This document shows positions 22,090 to 31,571 of a stretch of DNA of 64,000 bases, in pieces; position 1 is the first letter of the stretch, and each line of letters starts with the position of its first letter. A model generated the notes under the pieces. The model did no database searches. It was given only the letters and a program-made list of their open reading frames with translations, and was not told where the DNA came from. The position numbers and the translations under genes were made by a program. The DNA comes from Simmondsia chinensis. Its lineage: Eukaryota > Streptophyta > Magnoliopsida > Caryophyllales > Simmondsiaceae. The DNA lies in NCBI GenBank assembly GCA_018398585.1, contig JAGTTD010000010.1, forward strand, positions 30,482,638-30,546,637, written 5' to 3'.

Positions 22090-25000
22090 ATGGCTGAAGG
22101 TGTAAGGACCCGATCCGGTGCTGGAGGAGGTTTTGATGCACCTGCTGCTGCAGCAGAAGGATCTGATGGTGCTGCAGTTGGTACGCAAAATTTCACAGAG
22201 TATGTGACGGTTGATAGGTTGAAGGAGTTGTTTGATCAATCTCTCAATCAATCACAATTACAATTTGAAGATCGCTGGATGGCAAAGCTGCAGCAGATGA
22301 ACCTGGAAAATCAGCACAAGAATGTTGAACGAATGTCCACATTGGAGGATCGGCTGGATAATTTGCAGGATCTGCTCAAGAAACAAGGAGAACCTATGGT
22401 GAATGCAATTCTTAAGCCTGCAAGTCAGCTTGTTCAACCAACTAATGTGACTCCACTGCAGCAACAACAAAATACAGAGCAACAACAAAATGCAGATCTA
22501 AATTCAGGAAAGGATCGGGGTAAGGCACCTGAAATTCAGATGGAGGCTGGTCCATCAGTCCACATTAGATCAGCAGAGGTTCGACCTCTTGATGTAGAGG
22601 TTGCTGGAGCATTTTTTCGAAGTATGGACTCTGGACATAACAGATTTTGTGGATTGCACAATGATCGCCATCAACGACCTCCGGAGTGGAATGAGTGTCC
22701 AAGGCTATCATCCAATGGTTAGGAGCATCAAAATAGGCCCCCTGACGTGCACCATAGGTCTGTGAGCAATGAGGTTACTTCTGGTGGTAGAGGTTATAGA
22801 CAACCAAGGCTCCAAATCGAGCAATTTGAAGGAAAACAGCCTGAGTCGTGGAGAAGAGGTTGTGAGCGGTATTTTCATTTTTATAACATTAGTGATGCGG
22901 AAAAAGTGGAGCTCGCTGCGGTGCATTTTCATGGAGATCACGAGGTATGGTTCTATAGTGTGTTGAGGAGTAATCCTTGTCTTTCTTGGGACCGATTTGT
23001 GGAGGAATTGTGTGAGAGGTATGGTGAAGAGGATTCTAGTGATGTTGTTGATAGCTTTAACAAAGTCTATCAAACATCCACGGTGAAGGAGTATATGACC
23101 AGATTTGAAAACTTGTGTGCCAATATGATAGCCATTAATCCACATTCAAGCAAAGCTTATTATGTCTCAAGCTTCATTAGTGGTTTGAAACCAAGACTTA
23201 AAAGCTTGGTTAAAGCCATTGAGCCAAAGACCCTTTCCAAAGCCTACAACAAGGCTAAATTGTATGAAATTACTCTTGTATCTTTAAGTGATAAAAGTAA
23301 ATTCAAGAGTAACAATAATAAGACTCATCCAAGGGAAGCTTATAGCAGCAAGTCAGTCCGGTTTGGGGACAGGAGACCTGCTCGGTCCTGTTTCAGATGC
23401 AATTAGCCCTATCAGCCCGGTCACAAGTGTAATCCAAAGTCGTTGATGACTGCAAGAGGGTCAAAGGTTGCCTTAGTAACTGATACCGAGAGCTCCCATT
23501 CAGCAGATACCGAATCTGAGGTACACTCTTCGGATGAGCAGCTGGAAGATGAAGTGGAAATCTCGATGAAAGCTCTTACGGGAAATGGTGCACATAACAC
23601 CATACGTATTGGTGGCAAGGCAGGCAAAATTTCCATCACCATCCTTGTGGATAGCGGAAGCACGCATAGCTTCGTTGATCCCAAGTTGGTAAAGAAGGTG
23701 AAGCACAAAATTATCAAAACTCATCCTTTGACCGTAATGGTAGCGGATGGAAATTCAATTACAATTCAAAATAAGTGTCAATCATTCCAATGGTCTATGC
23801 ATGACCATAAATTCACGTTTGACTTTTGAGTACTTCCTTTAGGAGGTTGTGACATGGTACTCGGAGTCGATTGGATGAGGACCTTTAACCCAATGCTTTT
23901 TGACTTTGATAAGATGACTGTGTCGTTTGAGGTTCATGGTAAGAAGGTTCCTTTGCACGGGATTTCTGATCAAGCGCAGCTAAAATTAATCAATGGCAAG
24001 TGGTTGCAAGGGAGTATTAAGAAGAAGACCGTTCAATGGTTTGGAAAATTGATTATGGTGTCCTCGGGTGATCTGCAGCAGCCGGTACCCGCTGCTATGC
24101 TTGCATTGTCGAATGAGTTTGAGGATGTTTTTGAGGTTCCCAAGAGCCTACCTCCTCAAAGAAATGTTGATCATGCTATTCCACTTCGAGCTAATTCGGA
24201 TCCCGTAAAAATCAGGCCGTATCGCTATTCTCACGCTCAAAAATCAGAAATTGAAAAACAGGTGGAGGAGTTGCTGCAGATGAGTTTTATTCGACCAAGT
24301 CATAGTCCGTTCGCTTCACCTGTGATACTTGTTAAGAAGAAGGACGGCACGGCTCGAATGTGTATTGATTACCTACAATTAAATTCATTGACAGTAAAGG
24401 ACAAATTTCCTATCCCGATTATCGACGACTTGCTTGATGAATTGTTTGGTGCTCGGCTTTTCTCTAAGTTGGACCTATGGCAAGGGTACCATCAGATTAG
24501 AGTGCTTGATCCGGACATATTTAAGACCGCTTTTCAGACTCACCATGGACACTTTGAGTTCGTGGTAATGCCGTTCGGTTTAACTAATGCCCCGGCCACA
24601 TTTCAGGCCGCTATGAATGATATTTTCAAACCTTACTTGAGGAGATCGGTATTGATTTTTTTCGACGATATATTAGTATACAGCCCGACTCTTGAAGATC
24701 ATCTTACACATCTCAAGGAGGTGTTCATTGTGATGTGAAAACACAAGTTCTATGCGAAGATGTCAAAGTGCTCTTTTGCTCAATCCAAGCTTGAGTATTT
24801 GGGACACATAATCTCTCACGAGGGCGTATCAACCGACCCTTCTAAAGTGACAACAATGCTAGAGTGGCCAACTCCCGTTACATTGAAACAATTACGAGGT
24901 TTTTTGGGGTTGACCCGGTACTATAGAAAGTTCGTGAATGGTTATGGGTCCATTGCCAAACCCTTAACCGAGTTGCTTAAGAAGGATGCCTTCAAATGGA

Positions 25001-26925
25001 GTGGTAGAGCACAAGAAGCCTTTGACGAGCTCAAGTCCACTATGTGTAAGGCACCGGTACTAGCAATGCCGAATTTTGCGGAAGACTTCGTTTTGGACAC
25101 CGATGCAAGTGGGACTGGATGTGGGGTTGTTCTCTCTCAAAATGGGAGGCCGATTGCTTATTTGAGTCAAGCCCTTAGCCCTAAACATCAAGCTATGTCC
25201 ACCTACGAAAAAGAGTACTTGGCGATTCTCCTTGCGGTTGAGAAGTGGCGGCATTACTTGGATGGACATCGATTCATCATACGAACGGACCATCAGAGTC
25301 TTAAATATCTTTTGGAGCAAAAGATAGCCACACGAATACAAAAAAAGGGGTTGATGAAGTTGCTTGGGTTGGACTATGCAATTAAGTACCGAAAGGGGAA
25401 GGAAAATGTGGCTGCCGACGCACTTTCCAGGAGATTTGAGGATCACGAGTAGGGTTCTTGCGGGGCTACATCCATTGTTATTCCATCTTGGATGGATGAA
25501 GTGTATAAATCCTATGATGGGGACACTTTTGCACAAGAGACCGTGGCTGCAGCAGTAGTTCAAACCAGGCTCCCAAATGACAGTGCAGCAGATGTTCAGG
25601 TGCAGAATGGAATCATCCGGGTACAGAACAGGATCTACATTGGTTCTTCGACTGATTTGAGGGATCAGATCCTTAAGGCATCCCATGATTCAGCTTGGGG
25701 TGGTCACTCGGGGGTTGATGGCACTTATCAACGAGTTAAAGCATATTTTACTTGGCCTGGGATGAAGAAATCAGTTTCTGTTTTTGTGAAGTCTTGCGAT
25801 GTGTGTCAACAAACAAAATTGGGGGATCATCGATATCAAGGACTCTTGCAGCCACTTCCTATTCCAGAGGGTGCTTGGATCAATATTAGTATGGACTTTA
25901 TTGAAGGGCTTCCCAAGTCCGAAGGTCGGGAAGTAATTTGGGTCGTGGTGGATCGATTCACGAAATATAGCCATTTCTTCGCTTTGATTCGACCTATTAC
26001 AGCTGAAAGGTTGGCTAAGAGCTTCTTAGATAACATATATAAATTGCACAGATTGCCTCAAACAATTGTCTCGGATAGGGACAAGATCTTCACGAGTAAT
26101 TTTTGGCGAGAATTGTTCAAGTTATTGGGCACAACGTTGGCTCTTAGTTCGTCATACCATCCTCAATCGGATGGACAAACGGAGAGAGTGAATCAGTGCG
26201 TTGAGCAATATCTCCGAAGTATGGTATTTGCTCGGCCTCGAGAATGGAATCAGTGGTTGTCATTGGCCGAATATTGGTTCAACACACATTTTCATGCTTC
26301 CTTAGGCACGACTCCTTTTCATGCATTGTATGGCTACACTCCTCCGACCCCGATGTTGCTGCAGCCTCGGGGAGGTTCAGATACTGCAGCTGCTAATGTT
26401 GTGCAGCAGAGAAGGGAGTTAACGCAGCTTCTTAAAGACAATTTGATTCAAGCTCGTGCTTGTATGAAGTTTTATGCTGACAATAAAAGAGTTGACAAGG
26501 CATTTGAAGTTGGTGACATGGTTTATTTGAAATTACAGCCGTATAGACAATCGTCATTGGTGGTTTGAAGAAATGTCAAGCTGAGTGCCTGATGCTTTGG
26601 TCCATACCGGATCAAGAAGAAGATAGGCAACGTGGCTTATGAACTTGATTTACCATCACATTCATATATTCACCCCGTATTTCATGTTTCGTTACTTAAA
26701 AAACAGGTTGCAAGAGGTGGGAAAAGTTCAAAGGCTCCTCCCGAGACCAGTTCAGATGGGAAATTGTTGCTGGGACAAATTCCAGCCAAGAAGGCCGGAT
26801 TAACTGCAGCAGGTACAGGGTTTTCATAGCAGACGTTGGTGAAATGGTTGAACTTGGACAAGAACATCCTCACATGGGAGCATCCGACCTTCTTGAAGAG
26901 CCAATTTTCGAGTTTTTCTCCTTAA
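22090..26925 (+). pseudogene. chromovirus gag-pol polyprotein with in-frame stops
   Basis: One frame of about 1,611 codons begins MAEGVRTRSGAGG and ends with TAA at 26923. Gag core: 22800-23280 (EQFEGKQPESW, AVHFHGDHEVWF). Zinc knuckle: 23390-23432 (CFRC...GHKC). Protease: LVDSGSTHSFV near 23645. RT: 24270-24700, with [14 protein letters not shown] and FFDD in place of YVDD. RNase H: DTDASGTGCGV near 25097. Integrase: HHCC zinc finger 25680-25815, catalytic residues in SMDFIEGLP, SDRDKIF and DGQTERVNQ. Chromodomain-like VKWLNLDKNILTWEHPTFL: 26838-26894. Stops lie at 22720, 23404, 23827, 24736, 25450, 26566, 26590 and 26827, with no frameshift. Every one can be explained by a single C-to-T change (CGA to TGA or CAG to TAG). 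Confidence 0.95.
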
Positions 26926-26954
26926 GGACAAGGAGTCTTTCAAGGAGAGGGGAC

Positions 26955-27344
26955 TGTTATAATTCCATAAAATGCATTGGTCCATTGATGTTTTGATTGA
27001 ATTAAGCGTGCGAGGTTAAGAATTGTATTGAGTCTTTTTGAATTTGTAATCGGGCGCCAAAAGCGGTTGCAGCAGCAACTAACCTGTCCGGTTTTTGTGT
27101 TTTGGCGCCAGATCAAGTTTTAGGCTTGGTTATTGCTTTTCTTTGATTCAATGTACTAAGATCTACTATAAATAGATCTTAAGCTTGTATTTCTTGTTAT
27201 CCAATTAATAAAAATCTGAATCCCTCTAGGGTTTCCTTCTTGTTCCTCATCTCCTTCTCTAATTTCTCATCCCTTTCACTTCTCTCTCTCATCTTACCTC
27301 TTTCCTTCACAAATTTAACTATCAATTAGGTTTGGTAGTTAACA
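26955..27344 (+). repeat. 3' LTR of chromovirus
   Basis: 390 bp, equal in length to the 5' LTR, with the same TATA dyad and GGCGCC pair. Followed by the TSD ACTTT. Confidence 0.95.
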
Positions 27345-27643
27345 ACTTTCACTCTATAAAACTCATGAAGGGTACAAGACACAAGGCCATAAATGTGTCA
27401 TTCTGGAAGATGAGGTGTGTGTAGGAAGTAAGTCTTGTGTGTGGAGATGTATTCAATTAGTCAAATAGAATGTATGGTTCAGAGCTTAGTCTATCATTTC
27501 GTTCAGATTAATTGTAACATGCCTTGACTAAGTGAGGGTTCAATCGAAAGACACTCTCATTTATGTATAAAGGCTTCCTTTTATTCCAAGATGATATTTG
27601 TATGAGAATGTATGTATTTTGTATTTTGAAAATGGTGGGCGAT

Positions 27644-28030
27644 TGTTGGTGTATTTTCAAAATAAACTAAAGATGATTTGGTGTCTTTTGGGCGGAGAGG
27701 TGCGTCTCTTCGTGAAGGGATGTGTCTCTTAGTGAAAGAACATCTCTTTTCGTGAAAAGACACTTGAAAATTATATATATACCCCCTCATTTCTCATGTG
27801 AAAGAGATGAAAAAAACATACTTGAGAAAATTATATTAAAAGATCATTCTCTTGTTTACATCTTGGTTATCTTTTCTTTTTACACTCTATATCACTTTGG
27901 TTGTTGGTTTTCATTGTATTTCCAAGGCTATTTCACTATCCATGAAATAAGTCTTAAGGAGAGTGTTTCGCTACACGCCTAGAACCTTGAGACTATTTTC
28001 TAATTCCCATTTTGTAAATTTTTCCTAACA
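27644..28030 (+). repeat. copia 3' LTR
   Basis: Starts TGTTGGTGTATTTTCAAAAT right after the purine tract and ends TTTTTCCTAACA. It contains TATATATATACCCC at about 27772, a likely TATA region. 387 bp. No partner LTR was found in the window. Confidence 0.7.
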
Positions 28031-28322
28031 GTTGCTACTATTGAGATAATTCATACTACATCTAGAGTGATAAGATGGGTTATACCCTTAGACTAGTTTA
28101 TTATCCTAAACCCTAGTTTAATGTTAACCCAAGTTTAAAGCTCGTAGCCTAAACCTTTAAAAGTCGTTGTCATGTTAAAATATTATTATGGGATTCGACT
28201 AACCCTATTTCATATCCCAAACTAACTTTGATCAATTCACAACCCACTAACAAATTAATTTACTTTTTAATTGCATTAATTGGTCAATCCTTTCCACAAA
28301 AACCCAAATTTAGAGCACTCAG
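28031..28322. other. no recognisable feature
   Basis: Spacer between the copia 3' LTR and the SINE TSD. Nothing was recognised. Confidence 0.4.
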
Positions 28323-28337
28323 TAGTTACTAAATTAA

Positions 28338-28454
28338 GGGTTAATTTACCAAGCACTAAGGCACCAGATCTATTAGAACCGAAGTTAAGCGTGCTTAGGA
28401 GAGTGTAGTACCAGGATGGGTGACCTCCTGGGAAGTCCTCGTGTTGCCAACCCT
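28338..28454 (+). rRNA. 5S rRNA-like sequence (SINE head, not a working 5S gene)
   Basis: About 117 nt alignable end to end with plant 5S rRNA. The internal promoter is well kept: an A-box-like GAAGTTAAGCGTGCTT (28381-28396) and a C-box with TAGTACCAGGATGGGTGACC, followed by CTCCTGGGAAGTCCTCGTGT. The 5' third is diverged, with small deletions around 28370-28381. The termini GGGTT and AACCC differ from the usual bases but still pair, as helix I would. It lacks the T-run terminator of a 5S gene, runs straight into a SINE body, and is a single copy here. It could be transcribed by polymerase III as part of the SINE. Confidence 0.85.
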
Positions 28455-28564
28455 ATAAGGTTGGGGGTCCTCGGAAACAGCCTCTCGGCACATCCTGAAG
28501 GGGTAAGGCTGTGTACATCCACTCCTCCCAGAGGGCCAGCAGCCGAGAAGCATCAGTGGTAATC

Positions 28565-30016
28565 ATGATCATGGGGAATGCACCACCTAATCGGGGTGGA
28601 AATGATGAGACTACAGATATTCCAAGGATTGTTCTGTCGAATACCTTTATCACAGAAAACAACCTCTATGGGTTAGCCCCTAGAGGGCTAAGCAAAACAA
28701 AATTTATCCTAGTATGTGACTCTGTTGACACCATGGAAGCCTACCTTGGCCCATGAAAGGAGACTCTGTTACGAATATTCAACAATGTTTACAAGTATTC
28801 CGGTGAGACCCTTGGATCCCTGAATAGAAGAGTGTGGCTTGAGGTCCATGGTCTTCCTATCCAGTGCTGGTCCGACGGCTGTTTTGCTGACATCGCCAGA
28901 GTATGGGGGAAGTTCGTAAGGGTGGATCAGAGAACGTCCTCTATGAGGTGTGCTGATGTTGCCAGGATCCTAATTGAGACTTGCCACACAGCATGCATCC
29001 ATCAGATGGCTCAAATTCGGTATAACGGGGGATCCCGTTTGGTTCTCAATAAAGAAGGTAGCTCTATGATGATCCTTGACTATTCTCCCAAAGTTGTTGC
29101 TCTAGCGGCCTCAACTAGATTGGCGAGGGAAGAGTCATCTTTTTCGACGCAGTACCATCACACCATAGCAGCTTGGCAAATGGCACAGGTTCAACCTTCT
29201 TTGGAGCGGATAACGAATGTTGTGACTATTGGTGAGGAGCCGAGAACTTCGGTTACGAGGGCAACAAATGAAGGGTTGGATGCCGAATAGAAGACGTCAG
29301 GACAGGTCTCCCTCCATTTCAATGGAAAGATACTTGAGAGGTGGACCATGGGATGCCTCTACCACCATGCCACATTGACCCATTACGATCCACAGCCTAT
29401 GACCCAACTTCTAGTTCAAGACGTACGAGAAAATCAGCATCGACCTCTTATGCTACTAGGGATCGAGAATGATAAAGTGGTATCAGCATAGTCTAATACC
29501 CAGATAACACATCAAGAGAATGTAGGTCCTAGAAACACTAGTGACAATGACTCCGCTGCTTCTAGCCCAAAATTCCCTCCAGGCTTTGAGCCTCATGTAT
29601 TTTTCAGACACTTGCGTATAGAAGATAGTTTGCCTGAGAGTCATAATGAGACGGCACCAGCTATGGAAGAGCCTAGCAAGGCTCAATGGAGGAAGGAAAA
29701 ACTAATAACATCAAAGAGGGGCAAGAGAGCTCTAAAGCGCAAGATGAAGGAGAAAGACAAGCGGGAGCTTCAGGAATTCCTGAAGGACATGTCATCCAGG
29801 AATAATGCCGAAAAATCGACAAAGACACCTAGGAAAAAGAAAAAACTGAAAATGGGGAATCGAAATAGTAGCGCTAATTATGATGTGAAGATCATGGAAG
29901 CAGAGTATGATGAGAAAATTATGGAAGCGGAGCGAGTAATAGAGATAGGAAAAAGGGTGGGCTTTAATTTTGATGGTTTTGACCCTCTTATGGTGGCAGA
30001 CATACTTGCTAAATGA
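28565..30016 (+). pseudogene. LINE ORF1 (DUF4283-like) with three stops
   Basis: One frame from an ATG at 28565 (MIMGNAPP) to TGA at 30014, about 480 codons, with stops at 28754 (TGA), 29288 (TAG) and about 29489 (TAG) and no frameshift. The segment 28832-28990 (RRVWLEVHGLPIQCWSDGCF, then a VWGKFVRVD stretch) is the DUF4283/ORF1 signature found in plant L1 elements and related RNA-binding proteins. A PPGFEPHVF motif (about 29577) and a long lysine/arginine-rich segment (29675-29855) follow. The product would bind element RNA. The stops make this copy non-functional. Confidence 0.75.
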
Positions 30017-30365
30017 TGTGGAGGGATTGTTTTGTCAAGGCAATTGGACAGCTTCAGTCTTGCTTCCGGTTCTTGTGCTGATCTTCTGGTTCATCTCCAG
30101 CTGAGGTCCCTGTCTGAGTTATTCTTACTCGCTGTTTTGTCCTGTCTCCCTGTGTCTGATCTGGTCTTGTTCTCCCTGTGCAGAATACTTGCTAAATAAT
30201 GTGGAAGGGTTGTTTTGTCGAGGCAATTGGGCAGCTTCAGTCTTGCTTCTAGTTCTTATGTTGATCTTCTAGTTCATCTCCAGTTGAGGTCCCTGTCTGA
30301 GTTGTTCTTGCTGGCTGTTTTGTCCCGTCTCCCTGTGTCTGATCTGGTCTTGTTCTCCGTGTCTG
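29997..30365 (+). repeat. 183-bp tandem duplication in LINE 3' UTR
   Basis: Two copies, starting near 29997 and 30183, share AATACTTGCTAAATRATGTGG, GGCAATTGGRCAGCTTCAGT and TGTCTGATCTGGTCTTGTTC. The duplication includes the end of ORF1. Confidence 0.85.
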
Positions 30366-30612
30366 TTGTGTCATGTTTGGGGCGTCCGTCTTTTCCTGGT
30401 ACTCTGTCCTTTTGTTTTATGTTGTTCCTTCTGGTCCCCATTTTGTTACGGTGGGACTAAGGCCTCACCTAGCGAGTGGTCTGTTTGTATGGCGACTTTG
30501 TCGCAATTTATCAAAAAAAAAAAAAATTTCCACCCCTCCCAGACCCCGCTTATGCAGGAGCTCTTGAGGCACGAGTCTATTGTTGTTGTTGTTGTATTAG
30601 TTACTGAATTAA

Positions 30613-30943
30613 ACTTTATTTCGATTCCCTGCGGATACAATACCCATATACCGGCAATTAGCTATGACTTGCTAGTCTGCTTGTGAGTACACGGTTTTGA
30701 CACTATTGTGAAACCACATGAGTGCCTACATGTATTAATGGAATACTTGCTCGTCTGCTTGTGAGTACACGATTTTTAAAAATTATTTATTTTAATGTTA
30801 TGTATTTTTAAAAAAATTATATATAACTCAATATTAATAAAGCATTAAATCATCATTTAAGCATTATCAATTCTATAGCTATTTCAAGCTGTTCGTGTCA
30901 ACAATGAATGTGAAATTTGAGTATTGCTTTGACCAATGTGATA
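30613..30943. other. spacer with a short duplicated motif
   Basis: CTGCTTGTGAGTACACG occurs twice (about 30680 and 30757). Otherwise AT-rich and unrecognised. Confidence 0.4.
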
Positions 30944-30948
30944 GTTGC

Positions 30949-31495
30949 TGTAAGGAATAAAACTTGATGCGGAAGGGTGAAACCCTGGTAGCTTGATTCG
31001 ATTCAAATAATATGACTCACACAAAACGAGAAGTAAACAAATATGGAGGAAAAAAGAACAAAACAAGAACACACAATATTTACGTGGAAACCCCTCTACA
31101 ATCGAGAGGGGAGAAAACCACGAGCGGAGATGGAGATTCTTTATTAACTGAACGGAAAAATTACAACGACACTTCCCAGAACGAGATATATGGAAGGATT
31201 ACAATCACTCCCTCTGAACTCTCGTAACACTCAAAATCTTGGAGGAATTACAAAATCACCTCACTCTCAATGGCGGCGGCTCACAACCTTTGATTGGATA
31301 CAGAATTACGTAAACCCTACATCCTTTATATAGACGTAGGTCAGGAGGCGCCCGATCGATCGGCCCTCTAATTTCCTAAACAATCCCGAATCTTTCCTTA
31401 AATCACCCGATCGATCGGTTTCCCTCCCGATCGATCGGTGACCCCACGGCAGCCCCATAAAAAATAAAACAAGTAATTTGAGACATAACCTAACA
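30949..31495 (-). repeat. 3' LTR of copia derivative
   Basis: 547 bp with three copies of the palindrome CCGATCGATCGG (about 31353-31440). On the minus strand CTATATAAAGGATGT (about 31320-31335) is the TATA region. Confidence 0.95.
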
Positions 31496-31571
31496 AATCT
31501 CCACCTTGGCTCAAAATTACATACATAAAAGAATTTCCTCCACCTTCTCCACTAAACTCCCACACACGGGG

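Larger units (their letters stand above)
21625..27344 (+). mobile_element. young Ty3/gypsy chromovirus, complete but disabled
   Basis: Two 390-bp LTRs (21625-22014 and 26955-27344) differ at about 8 positions (98% identity), mostly transitions. The TSD ACTTT is perfect (21620-21624 and 27345-27349). A tRNA-Met PBS, TGGTATCAGAGC (22017-22028), follows the 5' LTR, and a PPT (GGAGAGGGGAC, about 26944-26954) precedes the 3' LTR. One polyprotein frame spans the interior, with protease, RT, RNase H, integrase and a C-terminal chromodomain. That order and the chromodomain make it a chromovirus. The insertion is recent compared with the others in the window. Confidence 0.95.
20380..28030 (+). mobile_element. 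old Ty1/copia element, 3' part, split by a chromovirus
   Basis: Decayed reverse transcriptase and RNase H (20400-21340), an untranslated stretch, a PPT (AATGGTGGGCGAT, 27631-27643) and a 3' LTR (27644-28030) form the 3' half of a copia element. The gypsy element at 21625-27344 sits between RNase H and the PPT. Its TSD is ACTTT on both sides. No 5' LTR was found upstream, so the 5' part is lost or beyond recognition. Confidence 0.75.
28533..30529 (+). mobile_element. L1-type LINE, ORF1 only, with poly(A) tail
   Basis: Inserted in the SINE body with a 14-bp TSD, CCACTCCTCCCAGA (28519-28532) and CCACCCCTCCCAGA (30530-30543), one mismatch. It ends in a run of A (30513-30526), the mark of target-primed reverse transcription. 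It encodes an ORF1 of the plant L1 type but no endonuclease or reverse transcriptase. ORF1 passes directly into a 3' untranslated region. It is therefore an internally deleted copy, mobilised by another LINE before or after deletion. Confidence 0.88.
28338..30597 (+). mobile_element. SINE with 5S rRNA-derived head, split by a LINE
   Basis: Flanked by a 15-bp TSD: TAGTTACTAAATTAA (28323-28337) and TAGTTACTGAATTAA (30598-30612). Between the TSDs lies a 5S rRNA-like head (28338-28454), then a body (28455-28532 and 30544-30580) with CCTCGGAAACAGCCTCT, GGGGTAAGGCTGTGTACATC and CCTCCCAGACCCCGCT, and a TTG-repeat tail ending at 30597. Without the LINE and its duplicated target the SINE is about 249 bp. 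From memory, the body resembles that of tRNA-headed plant SINEs such as Au. Here the head is 5S-like instead. The shared TSD shows that head, body and tail were inserted together. Confidence 0.85.

Noticed and set aside
22009..25974. Minus-strand frames opposite the chromovirus polyprotein
   Set aside because: They are shadows of the plus-strand coding frame, without motifs of their own.
28338..28454. Functional 5S rRNA gene
   Set aside because: The 5' third is diverged with small deletions, there is no T-run terminator, it is a single copy, and it lies within a TSD-bounded SINE.
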